Positions 50,604-63,100 of a stretch of DNA of 64,000 nucleotides are shown here, one piece after another (positions within the stretch are counted from its first letter, which is position 1; each line of letters begins with the position of its first letter). The stretch is taken from the NCBI GenBank assembly GCA_905250075.1, contig CAJNOP010000373.1, positions 1 through 64,000 of the forward strand, read 5' to 3'. The notes beneath the pieces are model-generated. The model had not been told where the DNA came from. It did not search any database and saw only the letters and a program-made list of their open reading frames with translations. A program made the translations under genes and the position numbers. Origin of the DNA: Rotaria sp. Silwood1 (Eukaryota > Rotifera > Eurotatoria > Philodinida > Philodinidae).

Positions 50604-50933
50604 ATGTTAGCCCATATTTGCTTATGTATTATGTTAATGACGATGATTTCTCTTAATACGGTCAATTCAATACCTGTTTCAGCAGCAAATCTTGACAATC
50701 AGAACAAGCAATTATCCGATCCATTCATGCTTGAACAATACGGTATTGGTTCAAGTCATTTTTTGAATGGTGGTCAATATGATGACGATCGCATCGATGA
50801 AGATGAAATACTTCCTGAAAAACGGCAATATAAGAAGAAATGGGCAAAGTTTTTTCAAGGAGCACAATCACCTTATACAATTGCTTTTCCTGCACTCATT
50901 CGTACTCGTAGATGGATCCAAGAAGAACAGTAA
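50604..50933 (+). CDS. Small secreted protein, possible neuropeptide precursor
   Basis: A 109-residue single-exon frame. Residues 1-21 (MLAHICLCIMLMTMISLNTVNS region) form a typical signal peptide, the reason for choosing this start over the in-frame ATG 180 bp upstream, whose extra residues are translated poly-T. The middle is acidic (YDDDRIDEDEILPE) and ends in the dibasic site KR. It is followed by a basic, glutamine-led segment beginning QYKKKWAKFFQGAQS and ending at RTRR, then WIQEEQ. Signal peptide, acidic spacer and dibasic-bounded peptide are the layout of peptide prohormones; an N-terminal Gln could become pyroglutamate. No amidation glycine precedes the RR site. Several AATAAA signals follow at 50990-51020. 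The family is not recognised; an antimicrobial or other secreted peptide is also possible. Confidence 0.6.
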   Translation: MLAHICLCIMLMTMISLNTVNSIPVSAANLDNQNKQLSDPFMLEQYGIGSSHFLNGGQYDDDRIDEDEILPEKRQYKKKWAKFFQGAQSPYTIAFPALIRTRRWIQEEQ

Positions 50934-53204
50934 TACTAATATCAATATATTTACACACAAACTCAGTTTATTGTATTTGTCTGTTAATCAACAAATAAAA
51001 TATTAACAAATAAAACTAATAAACAGTTGATTTTTTTTTTATTGAAGACCTCTCCTCATTCCCCTCAAAAATTGATTATAGGTCAGCTATGACATTTTTA
51101 GCATATGCTGAGACTATAATGAAGAGGCCATGCTAAAATTGTCATTTCTACACCATGATGTTTTCTGGTGACGTTCAATCAACCAGGAACAAACATAGAA
51201 CATTTTGCAAGCCGAATATACTCTGAGGACCTTCATTTCATACATTTAAATGACAGAATCTTCTATTTAAATCTTTACTTTTCAGAAGAAAAAAAAGAAT
51301 GAACTGTTTAACATCGTCAAAAACCTTTCAAAAAACGGCGTTCTAATAATAAAATCCTTCTGTTATATAATATTGGCAAAGTTTAATTAAAAGAAAAGAA
51401 ACTTAATCATGCTCTACAGATTCACATGCTTTTTCTTTTCAACCAAAGAAGAAAAATAGATGATAGTAAAGTTTGTTCAAGAATTCTGGAATACACAATA
51501 GAAAAAAAACAAACAGTAAAAGCAATAAATATCTCCTGCTTTTTCTGACAACACCATATTTTTCAAGTAGATGATGACAGAAATCATCAAAAAAAAATTT
51601 CTTTTTTGGAAGACCCAAAATACAAAAGCAAAAATCATGTCGCTCATAAAAGATCAAACTTTGAGCTATTTTTTCATGCATTTATCTTAATTTCGATAAT
51701 TCTCATGGAAATTTAACTTTTTTTGAGAAAAGGACTTAACTCAAGTTATATCATAACGTTTCTAATCTTAGATTAAGAAATAGATATATATGATAACAAT
51801 AACTGCATAGAATATGTATGAACGATTCGTAAGTTAACATATTCAACTAATAATAATATATCAACTAATGACGATTAATATGTCGACAAATGTCAGTAAA
51901 TTATTACTTCTGTTTTTGTTCTGGTTTTATGCTACATATGAATCTATTGAAAAATTTTTGTTGATTTGAAACACAATTTGTACTATGATGACATACAGAC
52001 AAGTTCATTTCTTTTGTTCACACTTGAATTATTGAGCATATTATGTCAAATGAACTATTTCTTGAATGTCCATGATATATTCAATCTTTTCGTATCGTCA
52101 ATCTTAATTCTAAGATTTGTCAAAGCTTCGTCTGATAAGAAATTCATTTATTTCTTTTTGGACTATCAATTCATCTAACAGCTAATCAAATATTCGATGT
52201 AAAATAGCACTCGAAAAACTAATTTTGATGTAATATGCATCTGTAATTATTATTGCTTGAAAAAATTAGTTCGTTTTATTGGGTAAACTTTGCATGTGAA
52301 TAGTCTTCATCTTTATTCATAAGATAGGTATGTAACGATGGTACTATTAGTCCTTTCGGTTGAAATTGATAAAACTATGAACTTACGATAAATAAATAAA
52401 ATTTGATTTGAATAGGACTTTCTTTTGGATTATTGTATTTAAAAATTACTGCGCTCAATTTTTAATGGAATATACTTAACAAGTTATTTAAGGCTTCATC
52501 TTGTGTTTATTCCTACTTTTTTTTTATGCAAATTTTATACATTACGCATCAAAAAAATAATAAAACAATTTTTGATGATAGCTTCCACAGTTTATTCTCA
52601 TGTTTTCGTTCTCAATATGCGTTTGTTACAACCCTGACACACTTCCTATATTTTAAGAATCGAAATAACTACTTCATTGTCGAAGCTTAGAAAGAATATT
52701 GGAATATCCATATAACTTTCCTATAAGACCTCTCATTATATAAGTTTCTTTTATTCATATATGTATGTAGTATTTCATTTAACGTACTAGTAATTCAGAT
52801 CGTTCTAAAAGGCATGATGTCAATTTTTTAAGATAAACAAATCTTATACAGATTATTCATTAGATCTGTGACACTTCACAATTCTATGGATCGGTTCTTT
52901 TTCGAGAATTGAGATAAATGACTAGTTCTTGTCTTATAAACTATATCTACTGATAATGATAATGTAGCAACTCTATTCAGTAAGTGATCCAGATGTCAAA
53001 ACCAAAGAACTGATCACTATATCCAGTTCTCAAAACAGAGTAGATCTATAGAAGTAGTAACTGTCACATGTCTATAACTAATCTGCTTGAACAATTTAGT
53101 TCTTTTATAAACAACTAGATGAGTGAGGCCAGTTCAATGCCTTGATTGCAAAGTGTCATAGATCTGTTATTCATCTAATTTGTCTTAGTTTTTATATTGA
53201 AAAT
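50934..53204. other. Intergenic spacer
   Basis: No gene is recognised. A 16-bp inverted repeat (51089-51104 against 51130-51145, 15 of 16 matched) forms a hairpin. A 70-codon hydrophobic frame at 51966-52178 has no known domain. The last 200 bp hold the promoter of amidase copy 1. Confidence 0.4.
51089..51145. repeat. Short intergenic hairpin
   Basis: atgacatttttagcat and atgctaaaattgtcat pair at 15 of 16 positions around a 25-base loop. Could be a short foldback or a small-RNA hairpin; it is short for a miRNA precursor. Confidence 0.5.
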
Positions 53205-54109
53205 ATGTTCGGCTTTTGTTTCTTGGCTACTGTAGCTTGCATCTTCTTCATCTACATTGGAAGTACTCACGGTGCGCAATGCTGGTCCTCGAAAGCTTGT
53301 ATGGATCCTAATACCTGCGCTGCTAAGGGTGGAATTTCTCAATCAGAACTTTGTATTGGTATTAAAAATGCCCAATGTTGTTCATGGTAAGATGAATATC
53401 GTCATTCACCTTAGGAACGACTATAATATTTTTTAGTCCGACTTGCATGGATGTAGCAAGTTGCTTAGCTAACGATGGAGTACCCTATGATGGTCTTTGT
53501 CCTAATGCAACAAAGCTTCAATGTTGCAATATGAGATCTACTTCAATATCTGTTCGTGGTACAACACTAACTCATAGAATGTTAACAGATTTAGCTGATA
53601 TTCTTCGTGGTGCTGGTCTGAATGTTGTCGAAATTGACGATTGGAAGACACGTGGTCATGGTAAGATGAATTCTGTAAAAAGTATTATTGCTCATCATAC
53701 GGCTGGTCCAGCAACTGGTGATTTTCCTTCATTAAATATTGTTCGAGATGGTCGATCAGATCTTGTTGGTCCACTTGCACAGCTTGGATTAGGTCGTACT
53801 GGTACATGGTATGTCATCGCAGCAGGTCGTTCTTATCATGCTGGTAAAACGATTGATGACTCTGTTTTCGGAAACTCAAATGCTATTGGTATTGAAGCTG
53901 AAGGGACAGGTATTCCATCAACGGATACTGGACATGCATATTGGCCCGAAATACAATATCAAAGCTATGTGCAAGGTGTCAAAGCTCTTCAAATAGCCTA
54001 TGATATGCCAACTTCACATGTATTAGGACACAAGGAGGCAGCTGTACCTACTGGACGCAAACAGGATCCTAACTTCTCTATGAATGAATTTCGCGCAGCT
54101 CTTGATTAA
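53205..54109 (+). CDS. Secreted N-acetylmuramoyl-L-alanine amidase, copy 1, with two Cys modules
   Basis: Predicted zinc amidase cutting the bond between MurNAc and L-Ala in peptidoglycan. Exons 53205-53386 and 53437-54109 give 284 residues. The start at 53205 yields a signal peptide (MFGFCFLATVACIFFIYIG, cut near THG/AQC). Two Cys-rich modules of about 35 residues follow, each with C, C, Gly and a final QCC (ends NAQCCSW and LQCCNM). The intron falls between the two modules. Then comes an Amidase_2-type domain: HHTAGP supplies the first zinc His, GHKE the second and GRKQDPNF the Asp ligand. GPLAQLGLGRTGTWYVIAAG and NAIGIEAEGTG are typical of actinobacterial and phage endolysin amidases. The domain resembles bacterial enzymes more than animal PGRPs, suggesting horizontal transfer, while intron, signal peptide and Cys modules show adaptation to a eukaryotic host. 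Confidence 0.9.
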
Positions 54110-55585
54110 AATTATCAAAAAGTAATTTACTTAAAATTTTTCTTTTGTGTTAACAAGTATTATTCGTTATTAATAAGCGTTGAAAATACTCATTTATAGT
54201 TATTTAATTTGGATATTCTAATATATTTTGTCCAAATATATTGGATCTACTATTTATCATGTAGAGCTACATAAGTGTAAGGAAAGAAAAATGAAAATGA
54301 TTTTGTCGAAAACGGCTTTTTCTTTTCCTTATTGTTCGTACATACTGTGAGAAAATGTAACACCAAGAATGTAATGCAACAGGATTACGTAACAACTCTT
54401 GAAATAAACAAAGCAGAATAATAGCGATTTGGCTTTTCAATATATATCATATACGACCGGACAAATAATTGCTGCATAAAACATGTTGATAAGCAAGTTC
54501 ATTCTATTTATTGTTTCGGTTGACAATGATAAAGAACTATTTCCAAACTCTTCTCATTCGTTAACATTTACACCCTTTATATACGCCCGAAGGCAGCTCT
54601 TCGGAGGACGCTATGTGTTCCTGCGCTGCATTGCAGATACAAAAAATTAGATAACATGACAGATTTTGTTTTTAATTCGTAAATAATTAAAATCAATTTT
54701 AAAGTTTGACATATATGACAGATTTGGACGTATTAAGTGGGTGTATAGGAAGTGCGTACAAATGGACGTAAATGAAAAGGACGTAAAAAAGGTCGTACAG
54801 ATTCGGATATATTAAGTCAGATGTAAAGAAAAGAAAATGTCATTACAAAAGTATGATTTTAGTTGAGATTTAACCGTATTTTGAATTTTCTGAAAAAAGT
54901 CTTGTTATTGTTTTTATCAACAATTTCCAAAGAAAATCATAAAGTAGATTATGTGCGGTAAGTGATTCTATGCATCGAAATAAGAATATTAACATGCTGG
55001 CACACTATATTTTATAATGGAAATTATTTATTACCAATAGTTATGTATTGGGGCATTACATGAAAATGTCACATCACCAAAAAAAAAAGAAAACAGAGAA
55101 AGTACATTTGTTGTTATCGATTATATGTGATTGAAAGTTGACGGTGTGACACTTGCACGGCTTCACTCGGTGAATCAGGATTTGTTTTTCTTTATGAATA
55201 TGTACACAGTTAATAGAAGTAGGAAAAAGAAATCATTCCAAACATGTGATGACGACAATACAAATACAGGTGCTTTAGTTTTTCATGATCAAATTTTTTT
55301 TTTTCGTCAACATCTTCTTAATCTCATGCTTAGACATCATGATTTAGTAAAATAATATCGATTCATGCATAAAATTTCTCTTATCTATGAAAGCCGTTAA
55401 TTTGCATGTCGCTTTTCTCGAATATCTCAACGTCAATGCTCGTTGATTTTTTTCAAAACTAATAAATTGTATTGTTAGAGACAAACAAAGTTTTTTTAAT
55501 AAATCATTCATTCAATTATTGCTATCATCAGAACGTCGAAGATATTCAGTTTAATCTTTAGTTAATATCATCTGTTTTATTTTAG
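54110..55585. other. Spacer between amidase copies 1 and 2
   Basis: No gene is recognised. The interval 54700-54830 has loosely repeated ggacgta/gatttgga motifs. The frame at 55131-55355 has no domain. If copy 2 has 5' exons they should lie here, but I found no signal peptide or Cys module. Confidence 0.4.
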
Positions 55586-56183
55586 ATACATACATATTAC
55601 TTACGATATCAATACTTCGTTTTCTGCTGACACTCCTGAACAAACAAAAACAATGCTTACAGACTTAGCTGATATTCTTCGTAAAGCCGATCTTACTGTT
55701 GTCGAAGTTGATGGTTGGAAGACACGTAGTCATGGTAAGATGAATTCTGTAAAAAGTATTATTGTTCATCATACGGCTGGTCCAGCAACTGGTGATTTTC
55801 CTTCATTAAATATTGTTCGAGATGGTCGACCGAATCTTGCTGGTCCACTTGCACAGCTTGGATTAGGTCGTACTGGTACATGGTATGTCATTGCAGCAGG
55901 TCGTTGTTATCATGCTGGTAAAACCATTGATGACTCTATTTTCGGAAACTCAAATGCTATTGGTATTGAAGCTGAAGGTACTGGTATTCCATCAACGGAT
56001 ACTGGACATGCATATTGGCCCGAAATACAATATCAAAGCTATCTGCAAGGTGTCAAAGCTCTTCAAATAGCTTATAATGTGCCAACTTCACATGTATTAG
56101 GGCACAAGGAGGCAGCTGTACCAGCTGGACGCAAACAGGATCCTAACTTTTCAATGGATGAGTTTCGTGCTGCTCTTGATTAA
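55586..56183 (+). CDS. N-acetylmuramoyl-L-alanine amidase, copy 2 (5' end unclear)
   Basis: Same amidase domain as copy 1, nearly identical to it at the DNA level over most of the length. The open frame starts after an acceptor (attttag at 55579-55585) with a phase-1 boundary and runs through TPEQTKTMLTDLADILRK to TAA. The first internal Met is at 55653 and would give 176 residues. Numbered from that Met, zinc ligands are His39 (HHTAGP), His151 (GHKE) and Asp163 (GRKQDPNF). No signal peptide, Cys module or upstream exon is recognisable, so it is either 5'-truncated, uses an unseen first exon, or makes a cytosolic protein. RCYHAG replaces RSYHAG of copy 1. Confidence 0.8.
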
Positions 56184-57961
56184 AATGACGGGATTGAAGG
56201 CTTAGTTTTTTTGTATAGTGTGTCTCAATTGTATATGATAGTTTTTATTAGTTGTATTGTGTTAAACAATAGGATAAATAATTATAACATGTATAATTGA
56301 AATAAAACTAAACTGAATTTCATGAATTTGTTTAGGCAAATATTTTACTCACATGATCAGCTCTACGATTTCAGATTAATTTATGAATAATCTAGTTTGT
56401 TTTAAGTTTTTTTTTTTGTATTCTGAAATACTTTTTCGATATAAACACTTTAATTACAGAAAATTTTGCACATTCTATGGACTCTTATAGTTTTCATCAC
56501 ATGATCTAAAACAAAAACAATTGAATTCTCAATTTAATAGGGTTAAGAAAGCTCGATCTATATACTCAATCAAATGAGAGATGCATGTGTATATTTTTTT
56601 CAATCAATTTTGCTTTTCACAAGCTGTAGTGCTACATGTTTCAGTGTTTTAAATAACAAATTTGAAAACAAAAACTCTATACACATTCAATCCATCTATA
56701 AAACATACAGATATCATGGATGTATCAAATTTGTTTGTTACGTGCACTTGGTGGAATATTTATTATATATTTTCTCTATTTCATTCCGGATGATTGATAT
56801 TTAAAAAATAGTTTCTTTCCCAAAGAATTTGATCTTCCATGTTATTTTGTGTTTAACTCAACAATGAACTTTGTTATGTACAACACAAATAGCTCATAAA
56901 ACGAAGTTAAATTATAATAATAATAATGTTCAACATAGTCAAGAAAGTGTATTTTATAGAATTCGATAAAGTTCAACATTATTAATTTCATTGAAAAAGA
57001 AACAATAGACTGGATGAGATCTAGAATATTTATATCAAAGCATTTGTTGATAAAGTTTTTTAATATTATATATTAGACTTTTGTAGATGAAATATTTCAT
57101 TCTATGTTCTTAAGAGTAATAAGTTTCGTATCTTTTCAATATTCTTTTTCTCAGATCATTTACGTTCGTATTTCACATATATTTTGAAGGTATCAATTTA
57201 CATCTGATTGACCTAAATATTTTCTGCAAATATACGTGAATATCAGTCGAACGAAACCCAAAAATAAAACATAAAGAAGAAAAAAAAGCAAAACGATAAT
57301 AACGGTAAAGAATAAGTGTCAATTTTCTTGTCACATACTACATTTGAACAATCTAAAAATGTGCGAATAATTACGCATGTATCAATAAAGACAAAATTGT
57401 GTTTTTTTGATATTTCGAGACAATTAACTATCAATTATATTTAATTATTGTTGTGGAAGATAGCCGTTATTGTGCATAACTGATTATGGAATGATTCGTA
57501 TTTTTAAACATCTTAATTCACGACATATATATATATAATGGTCAGTATGTTTAATTTTTCGTATTCTGCAATTAAATATATATTTCACTAAAAACTACAT
57601 TCAACTTATTTTCGTTCTCATCACTGAATTTCAATATGGTGAATGAAAGGAAATTATTTGATACTCAGCACCTGACTAAGAAATTCAATATTCCTCCTAC
57701 TTCTTCTTTGTATCTAGCAAGATTTAATTCATTTTTAATGATTTTTCTTTCTCTAATCCGTTTTTTCGTAATGTCTGATACATATATATATACAGCACTA
57801 GCAACCAACTTGATTGGCATTGAAACAATCGTGGTAAGCAAATTACAGCTACTGCTACATGAAATTCTCACAATTCAGTAATATTTTTTCTTGATTTCTT
57901 TAGATAGCTGAGTGTCACATCAATTAAATATTTGATTCTTGATATTAATAGTATTGACACG
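56184..57961. other. Spacer between amidase copies 2 and 3
   Basis: AT-rich, no gene recognised. The open frame at 57636-57881 (+) overlaps a minus-strand frame and has no domain; it ends just before the copy 3 promoter region. Confidence 0.4.
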
Positions 57962-58597
57962 ATGTTTACTATTTTATCCATTGTAGCCTGTCTATCATTA
58001 GTGCATATTACAGACGCTCTCGTTCTGAATGCTTCATATGTTGCAACTGATGGTATCCAACCAAAATTGATGGTAACTAATTTAGCTACCATCCTACGCA
58101 ATGCTGGTCTTAATGTTGTGGAAGTTGCTGGCTGGACGACGCGTGGTCATGGACAAATGACTTCTGTAAAGAGTATTATTGTTCATCATACGGCTGGTCC
58201 AGCAAGTGGCGATATGCCTTCGTTGAACTTTATTCGTGACGGTAGTACAAGTCTTAGTGGTCCACTCTCACAACTTGCATTAGGCCGCACTGGTACATGG
58301 TATGTTGTTGCAGCAGGTCTTTGTTATCATGCTGGCGTAGTTACTGATTCATCACTATATTCGAATGCCAATGCTATTGGTATTGAAGCTGAAGGTACTG
58401 GTGTTCCATCAACTAATACTGGACATGCACATTGGCCCGAAGTACAATGGCAAAGTTATGTACGTGGTGTTCGTGCCCTCAAGAATGCTTTCAATGTGCC
58501 TACTTCACGTGTTAAGGGACACAAGGAAGTCGCATCACCATTAGGTCGTAAAATTGATCCCAACTTCTCTATGGATGAATTTCGTGCTGCTCTCTAA
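57962..58597 (+). CDS. Secreted N-acetylmuramoyl-L-alanine amidase, copy 3
   Basis: An intronless 211-residue protein: signal peptide (MFTILSIVACLSLVHITDA), a short linker and the amidase domain. The Met at 57962 is preferred over the one ten codons upstream because it starts the signal peptide directly. Active-site motifs are intact: HHTAGP, GHKE and GRKIDPNF. It differs from copies 1 and 2 at many positions (for example SLNFIRDGSTSLSGPLSQLA), so it split off earlier. It lacks the Cys modules of copy 1. It probably acts outside the cell on bacterial walls, in defence or in digestion of bacterial food. Confidence 0.9.
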   Translation: MFTILSIVACLSLVHITDALVLNASYVATDGIQPKLMVTNLATILRNAGLNVVEVAGWTTRGHGQMTSVKSIIVHHTAGPASGDMPSLNFIRDGSTSLSGPLSQLALGRTGTWYVVAAGLCYHAGVVTDSSLYSNANAIGIEAEGTGVPSTNTGHAHWPEVQWQSYVRGVRALKNAFNVPTSRVKGHKEVASPLGRKIDPNFSMDEFRAAL

Positions 58598-60147
58598 AAT
58601 AATTCGGTTGAATTGTTTTCATCTTTTTCTCATATTTTTTATGGGCAATGAGATTTTAAATAAAAGAGTATTTTTTTGCTCCTATATGCAATCTTTGTTT
58701 ATAGATTTAATCAATATTTGCTAATAAATTTCACTGCAAAATATATAAATAGACTTTATTTGTTTGTTTTTCTTTGACATCATTCTCCATAACAAATAAT
58801 CATAAATCATGAAAAAATCAAGAGGTCTGATTAATTACCAACAAGAAAAGTATTGCGTATTGTATGTTTGATATAAAATATAGAGTTTATGGTCGGAACC
58901 ATCCAATGAAGATGGACATGAATAGTAGAAGAATAAACACTTATAATATAATTAGAAGTTTAAAATGACGATACAAAATATTAATATACCAGTTGTATTC
59001 TTCTCAATACATTTTTGAATAATATTTATATGTATATCATCGTATGCTTCAAAAGTCGTATTCTCTACTTAAGAATATAATGTTGAAGTATATGAATGGT
59101 CAACTTATAACTCTGATTTCAACATTATTGAACCAGTATAGAACATTATCAAGCAGAAAATAAAAATAAAGAATCTAAATTCACAAGATGAATTCCACAA
59201 TGCAGTCCATCAAGCATACAATGATTTATCAATAAGTGTTGTTCAATAAACGTATTGAACAGGTTTGCACACTGTATCAACACTTAGTTTATTGATTTTA
59301 AATTTGAAATTATATTGGAAGAGTATATTCCTGTACAATCCGTATCTATTTTCATAAAATTGTTCTATCCATAAACAATATATTTAATATTAAAAATACG
59401 ATTTGCCATACTTTTGTCATTGATGGTAAACACTAACTATGCTTCAAAACAACAATGAAATATTTTATATTGAATGCTGAGTTTTCATATGAAGTTTTTT
59501 ACAAGTAGTTATGTTGATCCTCGTCATAACAGTTGTGAAATCAAAAAGGAATTCTACACCTGTTTGAAGACTATTAATAATAACGTATCGATTATCAAGA
59601 ATTCATTTATCAGTGATACAAAAAAACCATTTGACAATATTTTTAAATTCCTCATAATATTCATCGAGAGAAATATTTTATTGATAGCTAGAAAAATTCC
59701 GTTCACGGAAACAATCTGTAACCTAGTCAGATATTTACTGTTTGTAATGTTTGATGAAAAATTAATATAAAGCAAAAACAAAAAAAAAAAGAGTCATCGA
59801 CGATTTATACATGAAGTCTAGTAAAATCAATTATGTTGAAGTATATTGATTATCATTTAAACAGAGAAATGCTTTCGACCAAAACAAAAAAATTATTCAA
59901 TTTTTTAGCATATAACACACATAGGTTATTTATGAAAACAAGAGAAGAAAAAATTTTTATTGAACGTCAAAGAATAAATACAGATCTTTTGTTTAACAGA
60001 ATATTCTTCTTGTAAAATCACATTTTCTCAATATAATTTATAACAGATCATCATCACTATAATAAAACTTCAATAATATATAAATAATCATATTTAAATT
60101 ACAAAAATAATAAATTACTCTAACGAATATGACTCATGCACTAGTTT
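58598..60147. other. Spacer between amidase copy 3 and the 60-63 kb gene
   Basis: The 3' flank of copy 3 (aataaa near 58660) and AT-rich sequence. Frames at 59474-59770 and 59833-60015 are Lys/Phe/Ile-rich without domains; they may be chance frames in AT-rich DNA. Confidence 0.4.
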
Positions 60148-63100
60148 CTAACTTATATTTACATAAGCAGCTTGCGCATTATGTCCATCCGTATATAACC
60201 AAAAGCTTAAGATGTAAATATGTCCACTTGTCACTAGAATTGTTTGGCGTAGAAAATCGTAGGCATTTCGACACATGCCTTCATAACAATACGAGCCTGT
60301 GTGACAATTTGATTGAGTAATATTGCCAGCTATTGTTCCACAATTGATACTAGAACAGAGTACTTGCCAACCAACTAAACTACCATTTTCAAAGCCTCCA
60401 TTTACAAGCATTTCAGTATTGGATGCATTTTTATCTATAAGACTAACATCATCAAGATGCCAAGTCTTTACTTGATTTACAGCTTTAAAACCGAATTCTA
60501 AGATGTTCATACCAGTGGATGTGGCTGTATATGTATATGTTTGCTTCTGATAAGTCGTTGGTGAAGTCGTGTATGTAGTAAGATAATTAGTAGATGTATT
60601 ACAGGAATTGTCTATAAAAATGAAACGAAATAATAGTTAAGATCTATTATTAAGTATTTACTTGTAACAGTTTGCGAGACAGAAGTTGTATCATATGTTG
60701 TGGTAACAGCTGGAATAAAAGAAAATCACAAATATTGTACTAGACACTGTTATAATTCTTTAATATTATTTTTAAGTCAACATTCAAGATTTTCCGTTAA
60801 AGATTATTTCCTTTTCGAAACGAATCATTTGCATTATAGTTTTGAAAGTAAGAAACTAGTTAATAGTCTCTTCTTCACTATAATATAACTTTTAAGTACA
60901 TCTATTTATGACTATTGAGACATTATGAATTTTAATATCATTGAGATATAATTTTTCTTTCATTTTTCCACACAAATACAAACAATCAAGACTTCTCAAT
61001 AGATATCATTTGAATTTCTTTTCTTTTCCTAATCGTATGTGAAGGTTTTCATTGACGAATAGACTTATCAGAGATATTGTTCACTTCTTGTATTATCACT
61101 CTTCGGTTGTACTCGTTCACATTTCTCTTTTCTTGCTGCATATCGTTTTGTTGAAGAATGTTTAATTAATCAGTAACATTCGATCGGATGAGAAAGTTTT
61201 TGGAATTATTTTTAGTTCAAATATTCGATTCATAGGTTTCGACAAATTAACATTATTGTTATGATACAATAAACTTACTTGTATAACTTGTTGTAATCGT
61301 ATTCGAGTTTTCTATTGTAGAAGTATCTATAAAGAAATAGGGAAACCATTAAATAAAAATGTTAATAATTATCTTAGAACAAATGAAAATTCGAATTCGA
61401 AAACAAAAACTAGAATGAAAGTGCATAAAATTTAGAAAATATCTATGTTGTTCTCATAGCTCTTAACATTGAAATAAAACGTATCATTTATTACAAGTAT
61501 ACTATAGAAGTGGATATTTCTATCAAGCTATACAGTGTTTAGTATAAAAGAATCAAAATTATTGTATAGTTGCTTTTTTTTTATCAACAATTAAAATAAT
61601 ATCAACTTGTGGATTATATTAGATCGAAAACTAAACATATGAGAAAATAGAAAAAATGATTTGCAATAATGTTGTCTTTAAAATAAATATTTACGAGTTT
61701 TGAAATAGAATTGAGATATCATCAGCTGAGCGTATTTATGCATTTTCTTAGCTTTTTACATCTATTATTTCTCTAAAATGAAATTTAATAACTAGAAAAA
61801 TAAAAACAATCGTATTCTGTATTAATAATTTATACATTATTTTCCGCATCAGCATCAATATTTATGAAATGAACAAATCAGTTCGCTTTAATAATTCCTT
61901 AGCTAGTGAAATTTGTTTTCTGTATAATTTTGTTTCAAAAAGAAATCATCACTTCTTTTGTATTTAGAGTAACTATTTCAATTAAGTTTTCTTTTATGAC
62001 ATAATTATCAAGTAAAATAAATATAGTTTTCTTTGTATTATAAAGGTGAGAAAGACACAAGTTAAAAATTTTCTATTCACATTATAATCTTGTTAATATG
62101 ATTAAAATTTTTCATTATAAACAAAAGATATGTAATTTTTATATGATGAGAAAAGTTGTCGATAGTTTCTTGAAGTGGAAGGAACTAGCAATTTGGCAAA
62201 AAATTCAAAAATAGCTCACAAAGTACTAAAAATGATGATTGAGAAAGGAAGAAGAACTAAATCCACCATGAATCAGTCCCTTCTACAACAGATGATCTGC
62301 AACTAGACCATCTCTCCTCTGCAGTGTCTAGAATCCTATGCACTTCGCAACGACATTGTTTGCTTATTTTATTTCACTTTCTGCTAAATAAAATGCAACC
62401 GTGTGATTCGAAATTTGGTTGCTATATAAAGATACCATGAAACTACAAAAACAAAAATTGGCTGAATATATTAAGAATCTTTGTAGAAATCTGAATACTT
62501 CTGAATGAGAGCGAGGACTTTTCTCGGTTAGTGGGAAGCTCAAGCATGAATCAAGTACCATCTGAATAATTAGCAATATTTGTGTTTTTATCCAATTCAT
62601 AAAAAAGTGTATAAATTTTAAAGCTTACAAGAGAAATCCTCCAACTAATTAATTGCTTTTGAGGTAGAATTATGTACATCATGTAGACTCTTTGGATGAT
62701 AAATGTCTGGAAAAGAGTTCAGATCATTGGTTTATTGCTGCGGAGATAAAGTATTTTTATGGTATTCTTTAGAGTCAATGCCGTGGTTTTCCTGTCAAGC
62801 GTCAGTAAAGCTGATTTTCGTAACTTGACCACAAAAATTGCATGGAGACAGACTTTAATGAGAAAAGTTTATTGTGAAAGTTACTGATCTTTGGATTTAC
62901 TCCTGTTCTAACATAAAAACTTCAAATTTGCCGGTGTATATGAGCGATATAAAAGACAGTTTTATCATCATGATATCTGAGAATAGGAAAAAACACTAAG
63001 ATCTTAAACTCTGACAATAAACTATTCTCACTCACGTCAGTCTCTGTGCAAAGTTTGAAGTTGAAATTTGAAAACTCATTGTTTTTTGATGTTTCTGAGG

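Noticed and set aside
59474..60015. Two adjacent Lys/Phe/Ile-rich frames
   Set aside because: Composition fits chance translation of AT-rich DNA, and no motif or homology pattern is recognised.
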